DNA from: Streptomyces durmitorensis
GTDB taxonomy: Bacteria; Actinomycetota; Actinomycetes; Streptomycetales; Streptomycetaceae
Direction: 5' to 3'
Length of the DNA stretch: 64,000 nucleotides
NCBI RefSeq assembly: GCF_023498005.1
Contig: NZ_CP097289.1
Coordinates: forward strand, 9,362,001 to 9,426,000
The translations under genes were made by a program, and so were the position numbers. Shown here piece by piece: positions 8,457 to 17,482 of this stretch; the first letter of the stretch is position 1, and the number at the start of each line of letters is the position of its first letter. The notes beneath the pieces are model-generated. The model was given only the letters and a program-made list of their open reading frames with translations. It made no database searches and was not told the DNA's origin.

Positions 8457-9031
8457 GCCTCGAAGTCCCAGGCGCCGACATCGCGGTAGTGGATGGGTCC
8501 AGGTCCGCGGCCGATGTTGCTGGCGACCAGGTGCAGCCGCGCGGCCTGCCAGGTGCGGCCGCTGAACTCGGCGAGCCCGGCGGCGGCTTCCACCGCGCAC
8601 GACGGAGTGTCCCGGCGGGCGCGGGCCAGCGTCAGATGCGGCCGGAACGGCCGGTTCGCGCGAGCGATGCCACAGTCGTCGACCACGGCACGCACCTCGG
8701 TGGCGAGCAGATGCAACGCGTCGAGGTCGCCGTCGATCCCGCTCCACAGCACACGCTCGTCGAAGTGCCCGCCACCGCGCAGCGCCAGGGTGAGGGGGCT
8801 GCGGGCGGCCGCGATGCGCGCGAGCGGCGTACGCAGGAGGGGAACCGCCGATGCGGGGACCTCACCGAGGAACGCCAGGGTGATGTGCCAGTCCTCGATG
8901 CGGTTCCACCGCATCCTTGGATGCGTGCGGTAGGCGGGTTCGAGTACCCGGGCCAGTTCCTGCTTCGCGTCGTCGGGCGGGGCGAGAGCGATGAAGACAC
9001 GAACGGTCGCGGGCTGAATCTGTTCGTTCAC
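8453..9031 (-). CDS. thpR: RNA 2',3'-cyclic phosphodiesterase (2H family, ThpR/LigT)
   Basis: A 192-residue 2H phosphoesterase with the two tandem signature motifs: HITLAFLG near residue 50 and HLTLAR near residue 135. The opening RVFIALAPPDD is also standard. The enzyme opens 2',3'-cyclic phosphate ends of RNA to 2'-phosphates, and LigT-type members can also join tRNA halves with a 2'-5' bond. The open frame reaches 9253, but GTG 9031 gives the family length and N-terminus. It is convergent with the CGNR gene, sharing a 4-bp overlap. Confidence 0.9.
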   Translation of the reverse strand: MNEQIQPATVRVFIALAPPDDAKQELARVLEPAYRTHPRMRWNRIEDWHITLAFLGEVPASAVPLLRTPLARIAAARSPLTLALRGGGHFDERVLWSGIDGDLDALHLLATEVRAVVDDCGIARANRPFRPHLTLARARRDTPSCAVEAAAGLAEFSGRTWQAARLHLVASNIGRGPGPIHYRDVGAWDFEA

Positions 9032-9102
9032 AGAACACTTCGTACCGCATGCGAGTGGTGGAACAGCCGCCACCCCTGTCCCGCCCGGGACGGCGTGCGT
9101 CG

Positions 9103-9567
9103 TCAACCCCGGTTGGGGCTGGGGTGTCGGGTCAGTGCGGTGGCGGCGGCGTCGAGGATGCTGTGGAAGCTGCGGGTGATCATCGGGCGTACGAGGTGCC
9201 GGGTGAGGAAGGCGCCGACGAGCGGGGCGCGCATTTCGGCGCGGGTGGTCCACTCGACCAGGGTGCCGCCGTCGGTCTCGGTGAACGTCATGCGGCCGAG
9301 TTCGTGCCGGGACGGTGGCACGCTGCGGTCGACGACGTACTCGGTGGCGTGGGGCGGGTCGTAGCGGGTGATGCGTTCGCTGAGCCAGCCGATCATCCAG
9401 AGGTGGCTGCGGACCGCGCCCACGCCGTAGGGGGCGCCGTCGCCGTGGCGGGTCAGACGGCAGCGCAGCACCAGGGGCGAGCGCGTGTAGTTGGTGGTCG
9501 TGGTGAGCCAGGCGAACACGTCGTCGATCGGGGCGTCGATGGTGCGCCGGGCGGTCATGGTTTCCAT
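9103..9567 (-). CDS. SRPBCC (START-like) family protein
   Basis: A 154-residue single-domain protein of the polyketide-cyclase/AHSA1-like fold. It shows TARRTIDAPIDDVFAWLTTT, a middle TFTETDGGTLVEWTT and a C-terminal helix. Such proteins bind hydrophobic ligands; no catalytic residue can be assigned. Its start lies 13 bp inside the end of the upstream sigma-factor gene, so the two are almost certainly co-transcribed and translationally coupled. Unlike the usual partners of ECF41 sigma factors, it is neither an oxidoreductase nor an epimerase. Confidence 0.85.
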   Translation of the reverse strand: METMTARRTIDAPIDDVFAWLTTTTNYTRSPLVLRCRLTRHGDGAPYGVGAVRSHLWMIGWLSERITRYDPPHATEYVVDRSVPPSRHELGRMTFTETDGGTLVEWTTRAEMRAPLVGAFLTRHLVRPMITRSFHSILDAAATALTRHPSPNRG

Positions 9568-10457
9568 GGCTGGAGATCTCCTCGGTCGAGTGGGCGCACC
9601 GTTCGGGCGCGGTGCAGCTTGTCCGGGTTGCGCACGGCGTAGAGGCCGGTGATCCGGCCGTGGTGGATCTCGAAGGCGAGCAGCCAGTCGAGTCGGCCGT
9701 CGGTGAGGCAGAGAGCCGCGGGCATGCCGTTGTGAACGGCGTGCTCGATGCGGGTCGTGGCGGTGATGCCGGTGCGGGCCACGCCGAGGGCGAAGCGGGC
9801 GACGTCGTCGCGGCCGGTGATCGGCCGGCGGGCGGCGGTCGCCTTCCCGCCGCCGTCGGAGATCTCCACGACGTCGGGCGCGAGGAGGTCCATCAGCGCC
9901 TGGATCTCACCGGTCGTGGCCGCGAGCAGGAATCGCCGGACGATGGCCCGGGTGGCATCGGAGTCGGGTTCGAAGCGGCGGCGCCGTGCGTGGACGTGCC
10001 CGCGTGCGCGGTGGGCGATCTGACGCACGGTCACTTCGGTCTTGCCGACCGAGGTGGCGATCTCGCCGTGGGTGTAGCCGAACACGTCGTGCAGCACGAA
10101 CACCGCGCGCTCGGTCGGGTTGAGCGTTTCGAGGACGAGCATCATGGCCATCGACACCGACTCGGCCAGGATCGCGTCCTCGGTCACCTCGGGCGCGGTG
10201 CGGATCGGTTCGGGCAGCCACGGACCGACGTAGTCCTCGCGCCGTGCCTTGACCGCGCGCAGGTGGTTGAGGGACTGGCGGGTCACCACGCGGACCAGGT
10301 AGGCCCGCGGATGCTCGATGGCCGCCCGGTCGACGGCGCTCCATCGCAGGTAGCTCTCCTGCAGCACGTCCTCGGCATCGGCGACGCTGCCCAGCATCTC
10401 GTAGGCGATGGTGAACAGCAGCGGCCGGTGCTCGGTGAAGGCGTCGTCCTCAGTCAT
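9555..10457 (-). CDS. sigJ: ECF41-group (SigJ-type) RNA polymerase sigma factor
   Basis: A 300-residue sigma factor. Sigma-2 is at residues 5-75 (YEMLGSVADAEDVLQESYLRW) and sigma-4 at about 115-170 (LNPTERAVFVLHDVFGYTHG). A C-terminal SnoaL-like extension replaces a separate anti-sigma factor. The three ECF41 signature motifs are all visible: WLPEP after sigma-2, DGGGK in the extension and NPDKL near the end. In studied ECF41 proteins this extension tunes activity. It overlaps the SRPBCC gene downstream, which is therefore the likely target. Confidence 0.92.
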   Translation of the reverse strand: MTEDDAFTEHRPLLFTIAYEMLGSVADAEDVLQESYLRWSAVDRAAIEHPRAYLVRVVTRQSLNHLRAVKARREDYVGPWLPEPIRTAPEVTEDAILAESVSMAMMLVLETLNPTERAVFVLHDVFGYTHGEIATSVGKTEVTVRQIAHRARGHVHARRRRFEPDSDATRAIVRRFLLAATTGEIQALMDLLAPDVVEISDGGGKATAARRPITGRDDVARFALGVARTGITATTRIEHAVHNGMPAALCLTDGRLDWLLAFEIHHGRITGLYAVRNPDKLHRARTVRPLDRGDLQPWKP

Positions 10458-10737
10458 GAGCGACCCCGTCCCGCCCGGTCATTGTGGACCGGTACTCCGT
10501 CAGCACACCCTGCTCCTCTCGTCGCACGCCCATCGAGACACCCCGCGACGGCGAAGCGTGACAGTTCACCACTGTGATCCACCCCACACCGCCGCCCGAT
10601 GGTGCGAGAAGCCCGGCGGCACCGAATTCTGCGTATCTCTCGTCCGCGACGTGCCGCCCGCGGGCAGGCTCTGCTACGCAGGAACAGGCCCCGCGCGAGG
10701 GCGCAGCCGGTGCCCCGCGGTGTGCCAGGGGGGAATC

Positions 10738-12294
10738 ATGGCCGGTTCCGTACGTCGTCAAGGTCCACGGGTGCCCGAGGCCGATCCCAAGGTGGGGGTC
10801 GACGTCAGTACGAACCGGGCGGGCAATCCGCGGCACCGGCTGGTCGCGGTGGGAGATTCCCTGACGCAGGGTTTCCAGAGCGCGGCGATCTTCAACACCC
10901 CTCTGTCGTACCCGGCGATCGTCGCCCACGAGCTGGGATGCCTGCCGGACTTCCGCTATCCCCTCTACGGAGGCTTCGGCGGGATGCCCTTCAACCTCGA
11001 GCTGTTCCTGCGTGACCTGGAGTCCCGCTACGGGCGGACCGTGGACTGGTGGGAGGCGCCGCTGGCCTTGTTCCGGGCCCGCAGTGTGATGGACCGCGTG
11101 GAGGACTACTGGGAGCGCGGGCCGGGCCGAACGGTGCCCTCGACCACGGCGATCATGCACAACCTCGCCGTGTTCGGTTGGGACCTGCGCGATGCGCTGT
11201 CGAAGTCGGCGGACGAGTGCCGCAAGCGGATCGACGTGCCCAAGGACAACTTGGTGAATCAGGTGGTGCAGAACGCCGGCGAGCGCGCGGCGCTGCGGGT
11301 GCTGCCCACCCGGCCTCAGGCGGCGGGGGCCCTGACGCAGTTGAGCGCGGCGGCCGAGCTGGGCAAGGACACCGAGGGCACAGGGGCGAAGCACGGCATC
11401 GAGACGCTCATCGTATTCCTGGGCGCGAACAACGCGCTGCGGGCGGTGACCGAACTGAGCGTGGTGTGGAGTGAGGACTCAGGCTTCGACAGCCTGGACG
11501 ACAAGGGGCGCTTCACGGTCTGGCAGCCGAAGCACTTCACGTCCGAACTGCGCAAAGTGGCCGCGGAAGTCGCCGCCATCAAGGCGCGCCACGTCATCTG
11601 GTGCACGGTCCCGCACGTGACGATCGCGCCGATAGCACGCGGGGTGGCGGGCAAGGTCAAGCCCGGCTCGCGGTACTACCCCTACTACACCCGTCCGTGG
11701 ATCAAGGACAGGGACTTCGACGCCGGCCGGGACCCGAAGATCACCGCGGACGAGGCGCGGCAGGTGGACGAGGCGATCGACGAGTACAACGACGCGATCA
11801 CCGCGACGGTCCGCGCTGCCCGGAAGAACGGGAAGGACTGGTACCTGCTGGAGACCTGCGGCCTGATGGACCGCCTGGCATCGCGCCGCTACGCCGAGGA
11901 CCCGCAGGCGCGTCCGGCCTGGTGGCAGCCGTATCCGCTGCCTTCGGCGCTGCAGGCGCTCTCGCCGCCGCCGAACTCCCACTTCCTCGCGGGCGACGGT
12001 GAACGGCGCACCGACGGCGGCCTGTTCTCCCTCGACGGTGTCCACCCGACGACCGTCGGGTACGGGATTCTCGCCCAGGAGGTGATCAATGTGATGCGGC
12101 TGGCGGGAGTCCGGTTCTTCCGCCCGGACGGCGACACGCTCCGCCAGGACCCGGTGCTCGTCGACTTCGACCGGCTCATCCGCCACGACACACTGGTCAT
12201 CCGCCCGCCGGGGAACCTGGGTTCGTCCCTGAAGGCCCTTGGCTGGGCCGATGAGGCCTTGGACCTGTTCCGGCGGGTCTTCTCCCTTCTCTGA
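10738..12294 (+). CDS. SGNH/GDSL-type hydrolase
   Basis: A 518-residue protein with the SGNH block I (VAVGDSLTQGF, Ser nucleophile), a block-III-like GANNA and a block-V-like DGVHPTTVGYG (Asp/His). It is long for the family, with large insertions between the blocks. Members hydrolyse esters or lipids; the substrate cannot be told. No signal peptide or membrane segment is visible. An open frame extends upstream to 10408, but ATG 10738 carries AGGGGGG at 10727-10733 and starts the recognisable protein. It stands alone between the sigma-factor gene and the MFS gene. Confidence 0.82.
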   Translation: MAGSVRRQGPRVPEADPKVGVDVSTNRAGNPRHRLVAVGDSLTQGFQSAAIFNTPLSYPAIVAHELGCLPDFRYPLYGGFGGMPFNLELFLRDLESRYGRTVDWWEAPLALFRARSVMDRVEDYWERGPGRTVPSTTAIMHNLAVFGWDLRDALSKSADECRKRIDVPKDNLVNQVVQNAGERAALRVLPTRPQAAGALTQLSAAAELGKDTEGTGAKHGIETLIVFLGANNALRAVTELSVVWSEDSGFDSLDDKGRFTVWQPKHFTSELRKVAAEVAAIKARHVIWCTVPHVTIAPIARGVAGKVKPGSRYYPYYTRPWIKDRDFDAGRDPKITADEARQVDEAIDEYNDAITATVRAARKNGKDWYLLETCGLMDRLASRRYAEDPQARPAWWQPYPLPSALQALSPPPNSHFLAGDGERRTDGGLFSLDGVHPTTVGYGILAQEVINVMRLAGVRFFRPDGDTLRQDPVLVDFDRLIRHDTLVIRPPGNLGSSLKALGWADEALDLFRRVFSLL

Positions 12295-12299
12295 CGGCG

Positions 12300-12557
12300 A
12301 TCGCTCCTCGCACCGGGCCGTACTCAGGCTCGGAGACGCGGCTGGGCGATGAGGCGATCGCCGCGGCCGAGACCGGTTCGGCCGTGAAGCTCTCCGGCAC
12401 CGAAGCCGCCGTCCTGGCCGCCACGGACCAACTGCTCGACCGGCACACCCTCGATGACGCCGCACGCTTCTACCAACGCATCTGCGACTTCCTCAACACC
12501 TTCGAGGTGGCGGTGGAGGAGGAGCCCGGGGGAGTCGGACGGCAGTCCGGATCGTGA
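12300..12557 (+). pseudogene. Remnant resembling the C-terminus of a carboxymuconolactone-decarboxylase-family protein
   Basis: An in-frame stretch of about 85 codons ends at TGA 12557 but has no usable start codon. It reads LSGTEAAVLAATDQLLDRHT and later DFLNTFEVAVEEE, which look like the final helices of CMD/AhpD-like proteins. The central redox motif is absent. CMD genes often accompany ECF41 sigma genes, so this may be a scrap of such a partner. Assignment is by eye and weak. Confidence 0.35.
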
Positions 12558-12593
12558 GCACGCCGCGCCGGCCGTCGCACCGCGCGCGACACG

Positions 12594-14228
12594 TCAGTCC
12601 CCGCGCTTGCGGCCCCGCGTGGAATCGTTGCGGCTCCCACGGGGATGCCACAACCGCAGCCACACGTCGCGTGCGTGACGCCCCGCCTCCGTGCGGCTGC
12701 GCGCCACCATCTCGCGGGCCTCGTCGTGCGTCTCGACCATGGGGCCTGAGCCACGCAGCGGTCGGCCCGCGGTCTCGTGCAGGAAGAACGTCGAGACCAG
12801 CCCGATCACCCCGGCCACCATCAAGTAGAAGGCGGGCACCAGGGTGTTGCCGGTCTTGTCGACCAGGAAGGAAGCGAGCAGCGGGGTGGTACCGCCGAAG
12901 AGGGAGACGGAGATGTTGTACGCGATCGACAGCGCGCCGTAGCGCAGACGGGTGGGGAACAGGGCCGGAAGGGTCGCCGCGGCCGTGCCGGCGAAGCAGA
13001 CGAGCAGCAGACCGAGGATGGCGCAGCCGAACGCGGGCAGGAGGATGCCGCCCTCCCGGATCAGCAGGAACGCCGGGATGGCGAGTGCGATCAGCGCGAT
13101 GCTGCCGCCCATGAACATCGGGCGTCTGCCCCACCGGTCGGAGCTGCGGCCCACGGTGGTGATGGCGAGAGCGACGAGCAGCATGGTGCCGAGCACCAGC
13201 AACTGGGCGGTCGTGTCGCTCTCGCCCAGGGTCACGGTCATGAAGGTGGGCAGATACGACGTCACCATGTAGTTCGTGACGTTGTAGAGCAGCACAAGCC
13301 CCATGCAGATCAGCACCGCCTGCCAGTGGCGGGTGAAGATCTCCTTGAGGCGCCCCTTGCCGGACTGGCGAGCCTGCTCGACGGGGTCGTCCTCGCCGCC
13401 CTCGGGACCCGCCTCTCGCTCCGCGGCGGCGGTGGCGGCTTCCTGCTGGAAGGCGGGCGTCTCCTCCAGCTTCAGCCGCATGTACAGGCCGATGAGCCCG
13501 AGCGGCCCCGCGATGAAGAAGGGGATGCGCCAGCCCCAGCTCTCCAGGCCGTCCGATCCGAGAGTGAGCGTAAGGACCGTCACCAGGCCCGAGCCCAGGG
13601 AGTAGCCCACGAAGGTCCCGAAGTCGAGCCAGCTGCCCAGGAAGCCGCGCCGCTGGTCGGGGGCGTACTCGGCGATGTAGGTGGTGGCACCGGCGTACTC
13701 GCCGCCCGTGGAGAAGCCCTGGACCAGTCGGCACAGGAGCAGCAGCAGCGGGGCCGCGAAGCCGATCGAGGCGTAGGAGGGCAGCAGGCCGACGGCGAAC
13801 GTGCTCGCGGCCATCATGATCATCGTGGCTGCGAGCACCTTCTGCCGGCCGATGCGGTCACCCAGCGGCCCGAATACGAGACCGCCCAAAGGGCGAACGA
13901 GAAAGGCCGCGGCGAACGTGGCGAAGGTGGCGACGACCTGGGCCCCGGGCGAACTCGACGGAAAGAAGACTTTGCCGATCGTGCCCGCCAAATAGGCGTA
14001 GACGCCGAAGTCGAACCACTCCATGGTGTTGCCGAGTGCGGCAGCCGTCACCGCGCGCCGCACTTTCGGGCGATCCGAGACCATGACGTCCTCGGCACTG
14101 AGCGCCTTCTTCCGGCGACGCAGCAGCGTACGCGCCATGCGGTCGGTCGCCGACCGTGATGTGCGCGTCCATTCCGTCTCGGGCCCCCGGGATCGCGGGG
14201 GCTTCCTGTGCGGAAGGCCTTTCACCAT
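12594..14228 (-). CDS. MFS transporter, metabolite:proton symporter (ProP-like) family
   Basis: A 544-residue protein with about twelve hydrophobic segments. It has the sugar/metabolite symporter signatures GNTMEWFDFGVYAYLAGTIG, GPLGDRIGRQ and GFSTGGEYAGATTYIAEY, and a central loop rich in Glu and Lys. This family imports carboxylates, betaines and similar solutes with protons. The ATG at 14228 has AGAGGAGAA directly upstream, which excludes the longer frame to 14300. It is read in the same direction as the monooxygenase gene upstream, 99 bp away. It could import a substrate or export a product of that cluster; this is inference. Confidence 0.88.
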   Translation of the reverse strand: MVKGLPHRKPPRSRGPETEWTRTSRSATDRMARTLLRRRKKALSAEDVMVSDRPKVRRAVTAAALGNTMEWFDFGVYAYLAGTIGKVFFPSSSPGAQVVATFATFAAAFLVRPLGGLVFGPLGDRIGRQKVLAATMIMMAASTFAVGLLPSYASIGFAAPLLLLLCRLVQGFSTGGEYAGATTYIAEYAPDQRRGFLGSWLDFGTFVGYSLGSGLVTVLTLTLGSDGLESWGWRIPFFIAGPLGLIGLYMRLKLEETPAFQQEAATAAAEREAGPEGGEDDPVEQARQSGKGRLKEIFTRHWQAVLICMGLVLLYNVTNYMVTSYLPTFMTVTLGESDTTAQLLVLGTMLLVALAITTVGRSSDRWGRRPMFMGGSIALIALAIPAFLLIREGGILLPAFGCAILGLLLVCFAGTAAATLPALFPTRLRYGALSIAYNISVSLFGGTTPLLASFLVDKTGNTLVPAFYLMVAGVIGLVSTFFLHETAGRPLRGSGPMVETHDEAREMVARSRTEAGRHARDVWLRLWHPRGSRNDSTRGRKRGD

Positions 14229-14327
14229 GAAGCTTTTCTCCTCTTGACCGAGAAAAAGCCGTGTCGCCGCAAAATTAGGCTGATCAAGAGAGACCGGCAA
14301 ATTGTCCGCCTGCCGGTTCGGCGGGAA

Positions 14328-16142
14328 TCAGGCCGAGGCGGCGGCCTTGGCCTGGAGAGCCTCGCCCATGTTCTCCTCGCGCCAGCGGCGCAGGAGTTCG
14401 TGGAAGGCGACGGCGCCGTGCGGATAGGCCGTCGGACCGTTCGGGCGGCCGCGGCCCTCGCCGTTGTAGTAGCCGGGGGTGCATTCGGCGTGGAACCACG
14501 CGTGGTCGGGGGCGCCCTGCCCGCAGACGTCGACCCAGGCGTCCTCGGCCTCCGGGGTGGGCTCCACGACGGCGCCCTTCTCCTGCGCGGCGGCCACCAG
14601 GGCGGCGGCGTGCACGGCCTGCTCGTCCAGGATGTGCGTGAAGTTCACGCTGCTGGCGTTCTGCAGTGAGCCCATCCGGATCAGATTCGGGAATCCGTTG
14701 CTGGTGAAGCCGTGCAGGGTGCGCGGGCCCCGTTGCCTCAGCGTGTCAAGGAGCTGGATGCCGTCGCGGCCGGTCACGGGCAGCTTCCCGGAGGTGATGC
14801 CGGAGAGCCCCACGGAGAACCCGGTGGCGAACACCAGGCAGTCGACCTCGTACTCCACCCCGCCCACGACGACGCCGCGCTCGGTCATGCGCTCGATACC
14901 GTGGGTGTCGGCCGTGTCCACCAGGGTGACGTTGTCGCGGTTGAACGCGGGCAGGTACTTGTCGGAGAACGTGGGGCGCTTGCACGCGTACCGGTACCAG
15001 GGCCTGAGGGCGGCGGCGGTGGCCCGGTCGGTGACCTCGGCGGCCACGCGGGCGCGGATCGTGTTCATCGTCGCGTGGTCGGCGACCTCGTAGGCGGCCT
15101 CGAAGTCCGGCTCACCCCGTCGGCGGAAGCTGGGCAGGAGCTTCTCGAGTAGACCGGCCGACTCAGTCCAGCGATCCGCGACCAGATCCTGCTCGGCGTA
15201 CTCACCGGAGCAGATCCGCAGGAAGTTCTCGCGGCGCTCGGCGGCCCACCCCGGCCGGTCCGCCCCGACCTGGTGCGGCGTCATGCGCTGCTGGCCCCGC
15301 ACGTCCACGGCCGAGGGCGTGCGCTGGAAGACGTACAGATGACCGGCGTCCTCGGCCAGCATCGGGATGACCTGCACACCGGTGGCGCCGGTGCCGACGA
15401 CGCCGACCCGCTGGCCCGTAAGGCCCTTCATGCCGCCCTCGGGGCTGCCGCCGGTGTAGCCGTAGTCCCAGCGCGAGGTGTGGAAGGTGTGGCCACGGTA
15501 GTCCTCGATGCCGGGGATGCCGGGCAGTTTGGGCTCGGAGAGCGTGCCGGTGGCGGTGATGACGTAGGTGGCCCGGAACTCGTCGCCCCGGTCGGTCCTG
15601 ACCAGCCACTGCTCGGCCTTCTGGTCCCAGGTCAGGGAGGTGACGGCGGTGGAGAACAGGGCGTGCTCGTACAGGCCGAACTGCTCGGCGATACGCACCG
15701 CGTGCCTGCGGATCTCCTCGCCCGGGGCATACTTCCACTCGGGTACGTATCCGGTCTCGTCGAGCAGCGGCAGATAGACGTGCGACTCGATGTCGCAGTG
15801 GATGCCGGGGTAGCGGTTCCAGTACCACGTGCCGCCGAAGTCACCGCCCTTCTCGATGACACGCACCTTCGCCACTCCCTGACCGCGCAGACGTGCGCCC
15901 GCCAGGATCCCGCCGAACCCGCCGCCGACGATCGCGACGTCCACCACGTCGTGCAGCGGCTCGCGCTCCGCCGTCCCGCCGGAGTACGGGTCGTCGGCGA
16001 AGTAGCCGAACTCCGCCTCGGTGGACCGGTACTGGCCCGCGCCTTCGGGTCGCACACGGCGTTCCCGCTCGAGGCGGTAGCGCTCGCGCAGGGCGACGAT
16101 CTCCTGCGGGGTCGGCTGGGTGGCGTACTGCGGCAGGTGCAT
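14328..16142 (-). CDS. Flavin-containing monooxygenase, Baeyer-Villiger type
   Basis: A 604-residue two-dinucleotide enzyme. The FAD site is VAIVGGGFGGILAG, followed by GGTWYWNRYPGIHCDIES as in type I Baeyer-Villiger monooxygenases. The fingerprint YRGHTFHTSRWD matches FxGxxxHxxxW(P/D). The NADPH site is VGVVGTGATGVQVIP. Such enzymes insert oxygen next to a ketone to give an ester or lactone. An N-terminal extension of about 65 residues is normal for the cyclopentadecanone-type subgroup. The gene is divergent from an SDR gene across a 22-bp palindrome. Confidence 0.92.
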   Translation of the reverse strand: MHLPQYATQPTPQEIVALRERYRLERERRVRPEGAGQYRSTEAEFGYFADDPYSGGTAEREPLHDVVDVAIVGGGFGGILAGARLRGQGVAKVRVIEKGGDFGGTWYWNRYPGIHCDIESHVYLPLLDETGYVPEWKYAPGEEIRRHAVRIAEQFGLYEHALFSTAVTSLTWDQKAEQWLVRTDRGDEFRATYVITATGTLSEPKLPGIPGIEDYRGHTFHTSRWDYGYTGGSPEGGMKGLTGQRVGVVGTGATGVQVIPMLAEDAGHLYVFQRTPSAVDVRGQQRMTPHQVGADRPGWAAERRENFLRICSGEYAEQDLVADRWTESAGLLEKLLPSFRRRGEPDFEAAYEVADHATMNTIRARVAAEVTDRATAAALRPWYRYACKRPTFSDKYLPAFNRDNVTLVDTADTHGIERMTERGVVVGGVEYEVDCLVFATGFSVGLSGITSGKLPVTGRDGIQLLDTLRQRGPRTLHGFTSNGFPNLIRMGSLQNASSVNFTHILDEQAVHAAALVAAAQEKGAVVEPTPEAEDAWVDVCGQGAPDHAWFHAECTPGYYNGEGRGRPNGPTAYPHGAVAFHELLRRWREENMGEALQAKAAASA

Positions 16143-16265
16143 GGTGCGAGGCCTCTCGTGGGGGAGGGGGGTCGGGCTCGTGGGGGAGGTGCGCCGGGTC
16201 CCGAACAGGCGTGATCAGTGCCCTCGTTGGAGCGTCCCGTGCGGCCACAGGTACCGTAACCCAGG

Positions 16266-16287
16266 AACCGGACAGTGTTGTCCGGTT
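16266..16287. promoter_or_regulatory. 22-bp operator palindrome between monooxygenase and SDR genes
   Basis: AACCGGACA (16266-16274) and TGTCCGGTT (16279-16287) are perfect 9-bp arms around GTGT. The size and place fit a TetR-type operator controlling both divergent units. The TetR gene at 18533-19186 is the nearest candidate regulator. Confidence 0.7.
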
Positions 16288-16339
16288 GGGGTCGGTCACC
16301 TCGCGCCCCGCCCGAGCGCCACGACATGAAAGGCCTGCG

Positions 16340-17416
16340 ATGCCGAACGTCACCCCCGCCTCCCCACTGCGCGACTGGCTGGCGGAGCCCACCGCCGGAC
16401 AGGTGCTGCGCGGCCTGCTGGCCTCCCAGGGACAGAGCGAGGAGGCCCTGGCCCCCGCCCTCGGCCTGCCGCTGGAGCAGCTCGTGAAGATGTCCGCGGG
16501 GAAGTTCCCGCCGGAGCTCGTGGACGTGCTGGTCACCGCGGCCGAGACCGGGCAGATCCCCGAGGGCGTGCCGACGGCGGCACCGGCCCCGTCACCGACC
16601 GGTGCCGCCGTCCCTGCCGTGGAGCCCGACCTGGGCGTCGAGATCGGCGCCCCCGAGCCGTGGACCGAGCAGGTCACGCCCGGCCGCTTCGGTGGCCGGA
16701 GCGTCGTCGTCACCGGCGCCGCCTCCGGCATCGGCAAGGCCGTCGCCTCCCGCATCGTGCGCGAGGGCGGCCGCGTCATCGCCGTCGACATCTCCGCCGA
16801 CGGCCTCGCGGCCCTGGCCGCCGACCTGGGCGAGCAACTCGTGCCCGTCACAGCGGACATCACCGCTCCCGCTTCCGCCGACGCCGTCCTGGCCGCCGCG
16901 GGCGGGCGCGTGGACGCCCTGGCCAACGTCGCGGGCGTGATGGACGACGACGCCGCCGTGCACGAAGTCGACGACACGACCTGGGAACGCGTCATGCGCA
17001 TCAACGTCGACGGCCCGATGCGGCTGATGCGCGCCGTCGTGCCCGGCATGCTCGCCGCGGGCGGCGGCCGGATCGTCAATGTCGTCTCCGAGGCGGCCCT
17101 GCGCGGCTCGGCGGCCGGCGCCGCCTACACGACCTCCAAGCACGCCCTGGTCGGCCTGACGATGTCGTCGGCCTATCAGTACGCGGGAACAGGCGTGCAG
17201 ATCAACGCCGTTGCCCCCGGCGCGGTCGCCACCGGCATCCCGATGCCCGCCGCCGCCCCCTACGGCTCGTCCCGCACGGCGAAGATGCGCGTGGCGATCC
17301 CGCGCCTGGCCATGGCCGATGAACTGGCCGCCTCGATCACGTTCCTGCTCAGCAGGGACGCGGTGAACATCAACGGCGCGATCCTGCCCTCCGACGGCGG
17401 CTGGTCGGCCGCCTGA
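16340..17416 (+). CDS. Short-chain dehydrogenase/reductase with N-terminal extension
   Basis: A 358-residue protein. Residues about 115-358 are a classical SDR: the cofactor motif VVTGAASGIGKAVA, NVAG, and the catalytic YTTSK with an upstream Ser in VVSEAALRGSAAG. The first 110 residues are an Ala/Pro-rich helical extension (LRDWLAEPTAGQVLRGLLAS) found on SDRs linked to ketone monooxygenases. The likely reaction is oxidation of an alcohol to the ketone used by the monooxygenase. The ATG at 16340 has GAAAGG 6 nt upstream. The lipoprotein gene follows by 66 bp, probably in the same operon. Confidence 0.88.
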   Translation: MPNVTPASPLRDWLAEPTAGQVLRGLLASQGQSEEALAPALGLPLEQLVKMSAGKFPPELVDVLVTAAETGQIPEGVPTAAPAPSPTGAAVPAVEPDLGVEIGAPEPWTEQVTPGRFGGRSVVVTGAASGIGKAVASRIVREGGRVIAVDISADGLAALAADLGEQLVPVTADITAPASADAVLAAAGGRVDALANVAGVMDDDAAVHEVDDTTWERVMRINVDGPMRLMRAVVPGMLAAGGGRIVNVVSEAALRGSAAGAAYTTSKHALVGLTMSSAYQYAGTGVQINAVAPGAVATGIPMPAAAPYGSSRTAKMRVAIPRLAMADELAASITFLLSRDAVNINGAILPSDGGWSAA

Positions 17417-17482
17417 CACCCGTCTCCCGCACACCAGCAGGTCCGGCCCCTCCCGGACGCGCGGAAGGAGCACCTCCACCCC

